Part shown: positions 22,985 through 34,551 of the stretch, piece by piece
Layout of the letters: each line of letters opens with the position of its first letter
Position numbering within the stretch: position 1 is the first letter of the stretch
From: Oopsacas minuta
Lineage: Eukaryota > Porifera > Hexactinellida > Lyssacinosida > Leucopsacidae
Direction: 5' to 3'
Assembly (NCBI GenBank): GCA_024704765.1
Contig: JAKMXF010000077.1
Coordinates: 708,516-772,515, forward strand
Length of the DNA: 64,000 nt
Notes under the pieces: model-generated
Told to the model about the DNA's origin: nothing
Databases searched by the model: none
The model's input: only the letters and a program-made list of their open reading frames with translations
Translations under genes and position numbers: made by a program

Positions 22985-24317
22985 CAAAGGGATTTCAAGT
23001 AGTTCGTAACCCTAGCTATTGCTATCATTGTTTAACCACATGTATTTACTATTTACATCTAATTTATAGCTTAGATTTTCGTCCATTTAGGACACTATAC
23101 TTTGTGGAAATTGATTTGATATTTTTTGAGATACACCCTTTTGAAGATAGGTTATAGCAACCACAGAGGAATTTATGGCTTCAAAATCTAATGAATTTCT
23201 ACTTGAACAAAGAGCATACAGCAAAATCCGCTCATTACTCGGCGATGCGCCAAGGAATAACACCAAGATTTAGTACAGGTATATGGTGGGGAGGCCTGTT
23301 CGGAATCAACCGTTAAGAAGTGGAGTCTACGTTTTCGTGAAGGTAGGGTGCCGGTTGAAGATGACCCTCGGATGTGGCAACCTATAATTGCTACCACTGC
23401 AAACAATATTACTCTTGTAGCTGAAATGTGTGACTCTGATCCCCATATTACGACAGAGCAGTTAGCTACCAGCCTAACTTTGTCAACGGGAAGTGTTCAT
23501 GCAATTCTGACCAAGCATCTTAGTATGTCCAAGGTTTGCTCACGTTGGGTCCCATATTTGTTGAATCAGACTCAAAAGAAGACCCGGGTGAGAATTGCAA
23601 AAAAAAACTGCTTGAAAAGTATGATCAATGTGATGAGAGGCGACTATTTGAAATATGTACCGGTGATGAGACGTGGATAAGATATTCAGAGCCAACTCGC
23701 AAAGAACAGAACAAGGTATGGATTGTAAAAGGGAGTTCTCCCCCAGCACTACCAAGACCAGATCATTGGGCCACCAAAGTAATGTACACCATATTTTTCG
23801 AAGCACATGGTCCAGTCTGCCAAATCTGTACTCCTAAGGGGCAAACAGTTACCGGGCACTTTTATGCAACAGTTGTTCTTCCGGAAATCGAAAAACATTA
23901 TATTGAACGTCGGCCAGCCACGGGTCTTAGAGGAATCAAAATTTTGCATGATAATGCCAGACCGCACAAATCTAAGGAAGTCAAGGAAAAGATTGCTCTA
24001 TAGGTCTTGAGGAATTGGAACATCCACCCTATAGCCCTGACCTAGCACCTTGCGACTTCTGGCTATTCGATGGGCTCAAAAAGCACCTACAGGTACAGTT
24101 TTTGGAGAACGGATGCAAATTGGAAGGGCCATCCAACGGTACCTCAGAGACATACCACAAGAAGAGTATAAAAACATTTTTCAAGTGGATAGAGCGTTTA
24201 AAGCTTGTGGTTGAGCACAAGGGAGACTACTTTGAATATTTATAGTAGCATTTGAGGCTTATCTCACTTATATAATACAAATATTCTAAGAGTTACGAAT
24301 TAAATGAATACCCTTTG
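22985..24317 (+). mobile_element. mariner element with both ends and TA TSD
   Basis: The left end CAAAGGGATTTCAAGTAGTT and the inverted right end CAAAGGGTATTCATTTAATT both continue with CGTAAC. They are flanked by TA (22983-22984, 24318-24319). Length 1333 bp. Confidence 0.92.
23175..24245 (+). pseudogene. mariner transposase, triad intact, frameshifted
   Basis: The start ATGGCTTCAAAATC gives MASKSNEFLLEQRAYSKIRS. The frame shifts within the N-terminal domain near 23250, runs through 23348-23680 (PVEDDPRMW, then the HITTEQLATS helix and the WVPYLLNQTQKK linker), and shifts again near 23600. It continues in 23536-24003 with CTGDETWIRYSEP and KILHDNARPHKS. It stops at TAG 24001 and resumes at 24015 with HPPYSPDLAPCDFWLFDGL. 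All three catalytic Asp residues (GDE, HDN, PCD) are present, unlike the 10.2- and 20.2-kb copies. The copy ends with GDYFEYL and a stop at 24243. Three frame breaks or stops inactivate it. Confidence 0.92.
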
Positions 24318-24319
24318 TA

Positions 24320-26600
24320 ATTACAAAACTTTATGCTTCTGTGGCCTCGGTGCATACGCCTGGATAACATTCTGATAGGCAATACTCTCCCTAGATATCA
24401 TTCCAAAAGTAACGCGTAATGTATTTGTCGAGAGGATAGGTTGTATAGGCAAAAGTATTCATTACTTATTAGCAGTGGTTGATAACAATCTATCTTCAAG
24501 ATTCTCACTACATAATGAAAGGGATTCAGCTTGAAAATCTTTTCCAAGTCATAAAGCCGAAATGGATCTGGCTGACAAACGTGATGGAGATAATGAATCT
24601 TTTGGGCATTTCGTAGTGATGAGATCGAAGCACAGATAAATATTTGAAAACATTCGGGTTGAAATTTTAGAGAATGCGTGTAAGTACTTGAAAGTCCAAT
24701 CGACTCCTTGGCTGAATGCAACGAGGATTAAGTAGAAGCATTGTTTCGAGTACTCAAAAATTTGGCAAACCTACCGATCAAGACGGCAACAAGCGAAAAG
24801 AGCTTTGGTACATGAAAACTGGTTAAACATGAGTGAGAAATACATGCGAGCGGGCAAATTATGCCCGACATCAGTATAAGCAATATATTTATGAGTCAAA
24901 TCAGAATCCATGCAACAGATATATATCTATTCCAAACCAGACCCAATCCAACAGCCAAGAGGCAACCAGACATCTTTACAACATCCAGACTCAATCCTAA
25001 TCCTAATAGAATATAAATTTGTTCGATACAGTTCAATCTCTGAGCTAAAAACACGTAATCATCGATTATAAGCAATAACATATAATAAATTTGATCAAAA
25101 CCTGTTGCAATAAAATTATTATATATGCATATACTAGCTAGGCTAATAGCTTCCTCCAAATACACTTACCAACAAACAGGTTGTACGCAAAGAATCGGAC
25201 CAGGTAGAATTGGAAGCTGCCTAGTCAAGGAACATTTCGAGCGTTACAATACTATCAATGTGGATCAAACACATTTACATGCATTTGAGTTTTCAATTAC
25301 ACTGAAATTGTATCGTATATACTTGTATACCCAAAAAGTTCATGTGTACGGTACACAAAATTTTATAACACCCTGCAACATCAATAAAATTATTTAGACG
25401 GTCGATATGCGCTTTCATAAACCCAGTTAGCCTAGCAGCGTACAAATAGGGATCAGTAGATGGTGTTGGAACAAAATTTGAGATTCGCAAGTTGTCACAT
25501 TACTGACACATTACTGAGTTGTTGAGGAAATAATATGGACAAGTGGCCCATAAAATCGCTGAAAACTTGATGCTGAGTATGAGGTTCCAGGGGGAAATCC
25601 GATGATTGTAAACAAATCACTTGCAAATGTTCAGATTGGAATTCTTATTAGTATAACCAAACCTGTCCAATAAAAATAAGTAATTAATCTAGCAAAGTCT
25701 AAATGCTATTTATAAACAAAATTCTGTATATTAAGAACAAGGAAATTTAGGAGAATGGGTAGAAAAAGGAAGTATCAAAGCTTCCAAGATCACAAACATT
25801 CCGTAAATGTTAGCATAAACCCTTATTGTAGCAGGTTAAATCTGAACTGAAAGTGACAGTTCAGCAATTTCGAATTCCTTTGAGCGGAAATATGTAGCGA
25901 CGGTTGGGCATTTACTAAGTGCTGGTAGTATAAGCTATCTTCTTGAATTGAGATAACTACAAAATTTGATACTTCTTTGAATTAGGCTCAAGAATAATCA
26001 GAAGCGTCTAGAGGGGGGGGCAGGGAGGGAAATATCCCCGGAGAATTCTACCAATAAGTACTCAAATATGGTCAACGTATATCAAAATAATAATTCCGAG
26101 AAGAGAAAACTAAAAGGAATAAATAGACTATACTGGAAATCCATGTATGATTGAATAAGTACTGTTAATTTATGCACTATAGAAGCTTTAGGAGTTAGAT
26201 TATTGGGCTCACACAATCAGTAAGTTCATCTCAAATAAAACCCATGAATAAATCTACTAAATCCCTGAACTGTAGAGAACATTAAAAATAGAAAATATCC
26301 CAGTCCGGTTGGCAGATATATATAAACCATGCTTGCCATGACATTTGGCAGTGGTAGATTCTTAAAAATCTTCCTATATGTCAATATTTTCTCATTTAAG
26401 AATACCACACATATTTACTGAATTTGCAATATCTCAGTGATGCGATATCTTGATTGTTTTTATTGTATATATTCATCAGAATTTGAGAATAATATTATCA
26501 GGGCCATCGAGAGCAAGACAGGGGCCCTGTTTAAGTTTTAATAGCCTCGTCATATTTTACTACAATACTGAGGCCCAAACGTGGAATAAAAAATTAGAGA
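24320..26600. other. non-coding; G-run at about 26010
   Basis: The longest frame, 24398-24721 (-), 107 codons, matches nothing I recognise. A GGGGGGGGGCAGGGAGGG run lies near 26010. CAGGGCCATCGAGAGC near 26499, followed by ACAGGGGCCCTG, looks like a transposon terminus, but no partner was found. Confidence 0.35.
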
Positions 26601-26608
26601 TTGCTAGG

Positions 26609-26871
26609 TAGGGTGTCCAAAAAAACCGAATTTTTGAAAGATTTATGGGGGACCCCTGAGAAGTTTCTATATGTCATAAAATGATTGTGGAAAAAATTTC
26701 AGGGATCTATGAAGTGATTTAGGGATCCCTCAATGGCTTCGCAAATTCTATTTTTACACCTGTTTTTTAACGATTTCAAAATTTAATTTTTTTCTATAAA
26801 CTTGATTCAAAATGCTAACCTGGGTGAATCGACGATACAGATATCAGATTTACCATCAGAAATTTGTTATC
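26609..26871 (+). repeat. left TIR of hAT-like element
   Basis: Pairs with 29300-29560. Shared blocks include GAAGTTTCTATATGTCATAA, GAAGTGATTTAGGG, CCCTCAATGGCTTCG and GCTAACCTGGGTGAA. Similarity stops sharply after TTTGTTATC. Confidence 0.92.
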
Positions 26872-26937
26872 TGTACAATTTATATATATTTTCAAGAATT
26901 AAAATATTTTTGTAATTCATTGTATAGTATTAATAGA

Positions 26938-28640
26938 TTAAATGAAATTTAGCTCAGACATAGTTGGAGTAGTCCTAAAGCGTTTTCGATGCTGCTCCAC
27001 CACTTGTAGTAAGCATTGGTTTTGGACCTCTTCTTTTGAACTTCTGTTGAACTGTTGAATCAGCTGGATCTCACTTTCAGCAACATCGTTTACACAGGCC
27101 AAATGCCTAGCAAATCGTTGACCCTCTATATAGCTTAGATCCCAACTCCAAGTATTAACAGGTTTTTTGAGGAACGATGAGTCTATTCTTGATATCTCAA
27201 AAATGACAGTGATGATGAAGTTCATTAAAAGAGTCCCATAGCTTAGTTAACAGATGTCTGCCTCGATCTTGCTGCATACCTGCAACAAGTTGAACTTTGA
27301 CCTCGTCATGTACATGGTTTGAGAATAGCGCTAGCGAAGCCAACTCGGGAGAAAGGTGCCAAGAGTGTCTGACCATCATCCGCAAACCGACACGACTCAT
27401 CTCCACGTCGTCGTATTCCTGTAAACGATGAATCAGCGCTATATCGTTGAATGCAGCATCAACAGCGAGGCTGCACGAGTACCAAGACTGGATGTATACT
27501 AGGATAACAAATCGGTTGAATCGTTGAAGACCTTGTAATTCCCGTCCGGTGGCATGCAATGCTTCCTCGTTCCCCGAAAAGAAGCTCTATTTTCAACGCG
27601 TAGATAGCCTTTACCATCCAACGTGCTCTTTCCAGAACTCCAGGCCGTCGTAGAGATGAAACAACTGGTAGGCCAACCATATTAGCAGCAGGATGGAATA
27701 ACTCAAGATAGTCCTTCCTTGGATGTTTGGCATCCATTGTGGTCCGAAGGAACTGCAAAACATCTGTTAGAGCATCTACGAGAGGAATTGTATCTTGGGA
27801 TTGATGGTGTAATTTCGGCCATGTAGATCGAAAGTGCTTGAATAATAAAATGTCTGGTCCAGATGATGGGCCCTTACACGTTGTAAACACGTCCGATAGA
27901 AGCACTTCGAAGATTGTGTTGCCGACAAGCCAGAGAAGAGACCATTCAAGCAAGTTTTCCAGGAGTACACAAGCGCCATAATATTGACCTGTATTTGATA
28001 CTGATATATCAAAACAGGCACCAACTGTATCTGTTCCTAAATCCCACGACTCAAGAAGTCCTTTAACAGCGTCAGCAGTTTCTTTCCCAGTTCCTGACAA
28101 GAGCTTAGGGACTCAAGTAACTTGGTAGAACTATCTTCAAAACTGGCTAGGAGGACAGCTATTCGATCAATAAGTTGAGTACTCTCATCTGTGTCTGGTA
28201 AGAGCTTGCCATCCCAATGCACAACAGATTTCGTGGAGGAGAATCCCTGACGGATCTCTTGGGCTGATTTCTGCCGTTGCTTCTGTCTTTGACGGTGAAT
28301 AGTGCTTTTTGACAGTGAAACAGTACTTGAAGGGACACCAGCCGTGTTCAAGACAGATTCAGCAATCATTGATGCCTTGCGTACACTGATGTTTGTTCTG
28401 TCAAGAACTGCATTAATTTTCAGACTGATGATTCGCTGCTCTCGACTACAGTCGAATTGTACGTGAATGTCCCATCACCACTCGTGTCTTCATAAGTAGT
28501 CTCGTCGGGCTCTGAATCAATTTCCTGGCTGGTGAACTGCGATTTTGGTGCAGAGGATTGTAATAGTTCACGATATGCGCGTCTTTCGGCCGACAGCCCT
28601 TCTAGCGTTGCTAGAGAGGAATCTATCCCCCGATACTCCC
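26938..28640 (-). pseudogene. transposase-like protein, HWDGK/SSGPDILLFK family
   Basis: Four minus-strand pieces in family order make a protein of roughly 550-600 residues. 28480-28037 has EQRIISLKINAVLDRTN, then VVHWDGKLLPDTDE. 28100-27459 has SGTGKETADAVKGLLESW, ACFDISVSNTGQYYGACVLL, CKGPSSGPDILLFKHFRSTW and RARWMVKAIYALKIELLFG. 27559-27197 and 27225-26938 carry the helical C-terminus, with SWHLSPELASLALFSN and FARHLACVNDVAES. I know this family as unnamed proteins repeated in many invertebrate genomes. The order HWDGK, CFD..xSNTG, a His/Cys-rich helix and a late hydrophobic block recalls hAT transposases, but I cannot prove membership. Frameshifts lie near 28430, 28075, 27550 and 27215. 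The serine/acidic N-terminal part (28640-28480) is in yet another frame. Confidence 0.75.
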
Positions 28641-29299
28641 AGAACGATCTATGCGCTGCTGAGCCAGGAATTGTCTGTCCTCTTCAAACTGAATTAAATA
28701 GCTTGCGTGAGCATGAGCTATGTCAAACAATTAATCTGGCTTGATTGAGTACCCTTCCTGGATTTTAATATCTGAGAGATTGCTACGTTGCATGTTTTTC
28801 GAAAGCTGTTATTGATGCTTGTAGAGTTTCTCTATTTTATCGATGATATCTTTCTGCACTGGTTCCATATCTAAATTAATTCGTCATAGGTTGTATGTTC
28901 GCTTTCCCGTTTTGTGTGGACTTATTTTCGCGATGTTTGATAAAAAAGCGCATAACATCACGCTCACCAGGCAACTTTGCACCAATTATTTTCTCAGTGT
29001 GGAATCCGATCAACCAAAAGTGTTGAGAACTGCGAGTTTTTGCTGCCATAATGTCAATTTGTTAAACATTTCAAACAAGAGTTAGAATTTTACTAATTCC
29101 GGAATATGGAGCAATCCTTGCTATTGAAACACAATAATTCCTTAGTAATTTAATCCTATTTACGACGGATATATGACTCAATTACAAACCACAATCTATT
29201 CTTTAGTTATTTTAGGAAGTAATCAATAGTAACTTGAAACTTGACGAACAGTAACAAATGAATCATAAAATTGAGTAATTCAAATCCGAAAGTATATCC

Positions 29300-29560
29300 G
29301 ATAACAAATTCTGATGATAAATCTGAGATCTGCAGAGTCGCTTCACCCAGGTTAGCATTTTAAAGCGAGTTTCTAACAAAAAATTAAATTTTAAAATTGT
29401 TAAAAAAGGTGTAAAAATAGAATTTACGAAGCCATTGAGGGACCCCTAAATCACTTCATAAATCCCTGAAATTTTTTCCATAATCATTTTATGACATATA
29501 GAAACTTCTTAGGGGGTCCTCCATAAACTTTTCAAAAATTCGATTTTTTGGGGCACCCTA
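29300..29560 (-). repeat. right TIR of hAT-like element
   Basis: Inverted partner of 26609-26871, with roughly one difference per ten bases and a few 1-bp indels. The central part is the best kept. Confidence 0.92.
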
Positions 29561-29568
29561 TTGCGGGG

Positions 29569-30049
29569 TCAGTTAAGTTCTAGAAGTCAATGTCATCTCG
29601 CCACATTAATCGCTTTGGAATTCAAAGTACAATAGGGACAAAAGAAACACATGGCACTATTTGAAAATGGATACCCTATTGGCATTTGATAATATCATTC
29701 TGAGAAAAAGTTTCTCAAAAGGAGGTCAGTTTAGCCACAAAGGTAAATTTGAGAAGATCCTATACATTTTAACGAACCCAGAAATTTGGCACAGATTGAG
29801 GGTAAAACAATTTGATTTGAGTAAATACTGCAGATTATTGAAGGTGAAGAATTGAGATTTCTTGTATATATGAGAATTTGGGAGGACCAACGATTACACG
29901 AGTATAGTATAAAAGTAAGCGTGAAAATTCCAAACTCTGGTGGAAACAAAATTTTGGAGGTTAAAGGGGGCCGTAAGGTCATATTTTGGATATTCAAACT
30001 TGAGTCACTAATCAGTTGCATAACCAATTTCGGAAGTACATAGGAAATA
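29569..30049. other. non-coding, nothing recognised
   Basis: Short overlapping frames on both strands (29661-30075) are chance. No repeat end seen. Confidence 0.4.
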
Positions 30050-30226
30050 TAGTTGGGGAAACCAAAAGTTTCCATCCTGAGTTTATATCAGCCAAACTTT
30101 ACTCGATTACATGAAATGCTTAGTATATCCTTATAATCTCATCGATTACATATATAATGCCGTTGAGTATTTCACTCTAGCTATTTATTATATATCTGAT
30201 CTACCTATTTTTGAGAGTCAATTTTC

Positions 30227-31530
30227 ATGGCTCCAAAACACATGTCAAGCAAAACCGAACAACGACCTACATAAAGATTCGTACCGTACATGGCGACAAA
30301 CTAGTCTAGATACATGAGGATCTCGCCACCTAGGAGCGTAAACCTGGGGTGTGCAGCGGGTGCTTAGCACCCTGGCGGCTGTGATGCCATGGTGCCAATG
30401 TGTCTGGCACCCTGGCATTTTCAAACCGAACTAACCCCACAAAGTCAATTTGCCAGGCGGCGAGCGAAAACTAATGATCAATAAACAAAACTAGAGTGAA
30501 ACAAAATTATCAGATATTACAAACTAACAATGCAGCATCATGATCTCCAAAATGAAATATTTATTCAGAAAAATGTATAAGTAGGGAATGAACAAAGTGT
30601 CGTGGCACCCTGTGTGTTTTGATGAAGTTTGCGCCGGTATCACCACCGTTTATCATGGGGAAGCTATAGCGTATCCCACTGTAGAGAAATGGGCACGTAT
30701 ATCATAGGCTGATAGTTGCATCATTTAAGATGCCCCTCGGACCGGAAGACCAATTTCCGCAACCAGCCCTGAAATTGCCACTGAAATTCTCGAACTTTTG
30801 GATATTGACCCCCATTAGAGCGTTGAAGGGATTGCCCTAATCCTGGACATCTCATCGGTAAGTATTTATACTTCTACACAATTTTCTCGAATATCCTAAG
30901 ATTTCAGCGCGATGGATACCAAATCCTCACAAAGGGGCAAAGGAGAAAGAGGGTTTTCATGCAAGAAAAATTGCTTAAAGAATATAGAGATTGTGATTCC
31001 CGAAGGTTATATAAATCGTTATTGGTGACGAAACTTGGTTTAGATTTCCTGAACTTCTGTGTAAGTAACAAAGCAAATCGTGGGTCCCATAAGGTTCTTC
31101 TCCCCCCGAAAAGGTACGTTTGTACTTCAGAGTTCTCTACACCGGATTTTCTCATGTTTATGGGCCAATCGCTCAAAATATTCGAGCCTAAATGAGACAA
31201 CTCAGTAGAGAATTTCCACAGGTAATGCCTGAGAGAAGTCGAGAATGTCTATCAAACACGACGTCCGCGTGCAGGAACTGAAGGAATCAGAATTTCGACG
31301 ATATTGCCAGACCTTGTGTTTCAAATACGTTGGGGAATTTATTAGGATATCGGGTTTGAAACGATGAACATCCTCTGCATTCTCCAGATCAAACACCTTG
31401 TGATTTCTGGCTATTTCATAACCAACAAGAGCTAGGAAATGGAATTTACCACGACCTAAATTCCGTGGATAACGGCGAGTGAAACCCATTTTCGAAATGA
31501 GGTTGAAAGGCTAAACAATGCATAGATGTA
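30227..31530 (+). pseudogene. mariner transposase relic
   Basis: A heavily broken mariner transposase read across frames. The ATG at 30227 opens an N-terminus resembling EQRxYIKIRTVHGD. After the nested insert comes TTVYHGEAIAYPTVEKWAR, the DAPRTGRPISATSPEI linker and a DISS helix. Then come RWIPNPHKGAKE at about 30910, VIGDETWFRFPELL near 31020 with the first Asp, DDIARP near 31300, and SPDQTPCDFWLFHN near 31390 with the third Asp present. There are at least six frameshifts or stops. Open frames on the opposite strand here (30904-31489) are shadows that simply lack stops. Confidence 0.85.
30331..30639. mobile_element. 309-bp hAT-like MITE inside mariner
   Basis: The insert interrupts the mariner N-terminal coding region. 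It is flanked by TCGCCACC (30323-30330) and TCACCACC (30640-30647), a 7-of-8 match for an 8-bp duplication. The tips TAGGAGCGTAAAC and (inverted) TACCGGCGCAAAC match at 9 of 13 positions. The interior has three GGCACCCTG words and no coding capacity. Removing the insert joins the mariner reading naturally (DLAT to TVYHGEA). Confidence 0.75.
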
Positions 31531-31632
31531 GAGAGGAGTATTTTGAACATTTTTATGTAGAAAGTTGAAATACGTAAGTTGTTGTAGTGTCATGATGTTA
31601 TGCAAAGATGAGAACTTTTTGAATGCCCTAAG

Positions 31633-33249
31633 TGTATCCTTAGTTAACAATATTCCAGGATAATAAGCAAATATAAATTACTTTCGAAGAATAATGAAGG
31701 CTCATTTTGCCCCGGTATAATGCATCGCGTTCGAAGAAATTGAAATTTTTGAAAAAATATTCAAAAACAATTAAAGCTAGACCATAACATTCTATACACT
31801 AATGGAATGACACACTCGAATAAGTTTAGGACAGTGGATGGCATTTACCCTGGGGCTATTCTGATCGATATCTAGATTAGTTACTTAGAATACAGATTTA
31901 TGAGTAAATAGGATAAATTTGTATACTCCGTACATACGTTGAAGATATTTTGGAAAAAATAAGAAAGTGATACAATAAATTTCTGAGATAATCACATATT
32001 CAATATGTGAGTGAAAATCAACAGAATTCTCCGAATACAATGGCTAGAATTGTTTTCTTAAACGTCAGGTCCGTGAAATAGATCCTTTGATACAGATACA
32101 TCAATATCAGTATATGAAAATTATATCATTTATTAAATTCTGGTCCAATTAACGTACTAGGTAATATTTATGAACCACCTATTGACAATAATAATTATTG
32201 AATATTAAGTTTCAAAAATATTATTACTAACTCAATACAATTATCTACACATCAGCATTCAATAAAACATCTATTTTCTGATCGTATATACACTATTCTA
32301 ACTCTACATTCAATAATATTCACATTATTCGACATGACCTGTCTAGTACTGGCTGGAAGACTAACTGATGCGATAAAGTTCAATAAAATCAATATATACT
32401 GGTTTTCTCTTTTGTTACAGCCGAATGTAATACTAAATAGCATTAAGTTTTAGGCCATACACCAGGTCCCTTCAGACCGCATCCCCCTGAAAACCCATTT
32501 TCTGAAGCTGAATTAAGGCAAGCTCGCACTATTTTTCCCTAAACGAGTTAAGGTCGTCGTGTAGCGAGTGAATACTGAATACGTGACAAGGCGGATTTCA
32601 ATCATAGTATTGGCACTTTACATTAATGGAACCGCTATCCACTAAATCACTTATAGTATCTAGGATCCTCGTATAAGTTTTCCTGATATTAGACCGCATT
32701 CAACAAAGAGAAAACGTAAGATTAAACGAATAATTTAGGGCTAAATTGGAGTTATATCTAGAGTTAAATTGAAATAATCATCTCAGTTCATTGATCTTCG
32801 ATGTAACTGCTGGTGACCGAATGCTCTACGATTTTGAGGGGTAAACATTTGTTAATGTCACTTATACCTCGTTGCCACCATTGAAATTCGTCGAACTCGG
32901 GAAAAATATACTCATTGATTTTTCCACATTTCGAATTTTGTTACAGTTTCGTACAACAGTATAATGAAGCATTCGGGACCCCGGTTGCATCGTTATAAGC
33001 AGATTTAAAACAATTACTTTTCTAACAAAGTTGGGTAAATAATGAATCCCTTTATTATTTCGATAGTTTAGTGATATCAAAATTTACAAAACAAATATAC
33101 TTGATTTTAATATTTATAAAGTTCGTGACCTATGTATCTCGAACGTGTATTGGTGGACTACTTACCAGCATTCACACTTCTTGTGGGCTGTTGATGCCCC
33201 CCTTTAGAATGCTATAAATAATTGAGTTCCTAACTCTTGTCCATACGGC
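31633..33249. other. non-coding apart from tRNA-like piece
   Basis: AT-rich. CAGTGGATGGCATTTACCC near 31832 has the look of a hAT tip, but no partner was found. Frames here are short and unrecognised. Confidence 0.35.
32592..32662 (-). repeat. tRNA-like sequence, probable SINE head
   Basis: On the minus strand GTGATTTAGTGGATAGCG resembles a D-arm/A box, and GATTGAAATCC about 40 nt later resembles a B box (GGTTCGAATCC). The acceptor arms do not pair, so it is not a working tRNA. Confidence 0.4.
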
Positions 33250-33284
33250 ATAGAGGTCCATGGACCCCACGTCGGGCACCACTG
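33250..33284. mobile_element. isolated hAT terminus
   Basis: The inverse of this stretch reads CAGTGGTGCCCGACGTGGGG, a typical hAT tip starting CAGTGGT. The other end of the element was not located, so this may be a remnant. Confidence 0.4.
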
Positions 33285-33484
33285 TACCCGAGTAGTGTGA
33301 TAAAAGAGTATCATAACGTACCTTTGAAATGCTTTCGCCCCCCCCTCCACTTAAAAATTCTCTCAAAAAATCCCTGGTTGTTCTGTCTTTTTGTTTTTGT
33401 TTGTTGGTCCTTTTCTAGGAAAGATTCATGAAATTTTGTATTAAATCCGAATTCTCAATTCTGGGAGGTCACAAAACAATATAT

Positions 33485-33842
33485 TTATCATATTTACAAA
33501 AAATTTATAAACAGTTCAATAATACTTGATTAACATATCGAGTATCTTGAATCCGATTTTCGAACTTTTGAGTTCATCATGTGTAGTTATATTGTTGTTT
33601 AATAAATAAAAAGTAAACAAATAGTTGAAATATCAAAATATTCGTAGACACTTGCTCTTAGGGCCTATAATTGGGTAACAAAGAACCTGAATCAGAATTT
33701 CACACTTTTAATAAATAAAATACATTGTTGTTTTTATGAATATAATATAAACAAATTAAATCTCAAATATACTTAGAGACCTGCTATTTACTGCTACAAT
33801 TATTAACATAATTCTCTGAAACTGAATTTCGCACTTATAACT
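33485..33842 (+). repeat. tandem repeat, period about 130-145 bp
   Basis: About two and a half head-to-tail units share TTGTTGTTTTTAT..AATA, TAAACAAAT.GTTGAAAT.TCAAA, AGAC.CTTGCTCTTA, and CTGAATC.GAATTTCGCACTTTT. Another unit lies at 34706-34880 and a worn one at 37490-37600. The last unit runs directly into an R150 repeat. Confidence 0.7.
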
Positions 33843-33985
33843 GATTACGACCGAAGTGTTACATTCGTACCGAAAGGAACACGATAATTCTACATCTTCG
33901 TCTCAATCAATTACCACACCCAAATCGAGATTTCAGCATCTCTATGCATTCATCAAATGACATATTTCCCGGTAGTATTCGGTCC
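33843..33985 (+). repeat. R150 dispersed repeat, copy 2
   Basis: Same family as 15729-15863. Starts GATTACGACCGAAGTG and ends GGTAGTATTCGG. A third copy follows in the same orientation about 700 bp downstream. Confidence 0.75.
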
Positions 33986-34409
33986 GTAGGCGAAGTCTCT
34001 GCTATGTTATCCAAATACATTTAAAAAGATGTCGGCCAAATGCCGATTTTCCCTATAAAATTCCACGAAATATTATTTTCATTATGTGAGATTTTACTCG
34101 AAATTTATTGTTGATAATTGTCAGTGAATCTGAGCTCATTGATAGAATTATATTCAAAAACTAGGACCAATAGCGGACCTCTTCCGGTATTATCCCCAGT
34201 TTTTGGCACTCGGACACCATCTGTGTTAATATTAATTTTAATTCATTAATTTTTAGTACACAACCAGCATTTCCCTTCAAAAATCAAACATTTGCTATTA
34301 ATTTAGCTTCTATATTGCTAAATGATTGGTTTTTCACTCTTTCATTCAACCGGGATCTATTCGAATATAATGCTATAAGATATTCTTCATATTTTCATTT
34401 GGGGAACAC

Positions 34410-34551
34410 TTTCCATCATTCTGATAGGTCGAAGCTCTCTCAGATTGAAAATGAGGACGGTCTGGCCAGAACGTATCTGTTTACTAGGGCAACGTCGCAG
34501 AGGCCCAAAATAACTGCTTCATTACCCAGGAATATTCCAAATTACTACTAA
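34410..34551 (+). repeat. spacer segment shared with 49240-49370
   Basis: GAGGACGGTCTGGCCAGAAC, TTTACTAGGGCAACG and a CAGGAATATTCCAAATTACT end match the segment before the second R150 copy at 49 kb. So not only R150 but also part of its spacer is repeated. Confidence 0.6.

Larger units (their letters stand above)
26609..29560 (-). mobile_element. hAT-like element with 263-bp TIRs
   Basis: The 2952-bp element has long inverted arms that start TAGGGTGTCC and TAGGGTGCCC. The flanking octamers TTGCTAGG (26601-26608) and TTGCGGGG (29561-29568) agree at 6 of 8 positions, as expected for a worn 8-bp duplication. An A at position 2 and G at position 5 of the tip fit hAT ends. TIRs this long do not, since hAT TIRs are usually 10-30 bp. 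MULE is the alternative. A broken minus-strand transposase-like gene fills the interior. Confidence 0.82.
30052..31632 (+). mobile_element. mariner element with nested hAT MITE
   Basis: The left tip GTTGGGGAAACCAAAAGTTT follows TA (30050-30051). The right tip is the inverse of CTTAGGGCATTCAAAAAGTT. Without the 309-bp insert and its 8-bp duplication the element is 1264 bp. The right flank is TG instead of TA, probably a point change. Bases 30895-31632 recur inverted at 63263-64000. Confidence 0.85.

Noticed and set aside
28532-28744. Plus-strand ORF inside the hAT-like element
   Set aside because: It is antisense to the serine/acidic N-terminus of the transposase-like gene and has no similarity of its own.
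30904-31489. Two long minus-strand ORFs, repeated identically at 63406-63991
   Set aside because: They are antisense to the mariner relic and are identical only because the whole DNA segment is duplicated. No family resemblance on that strand.
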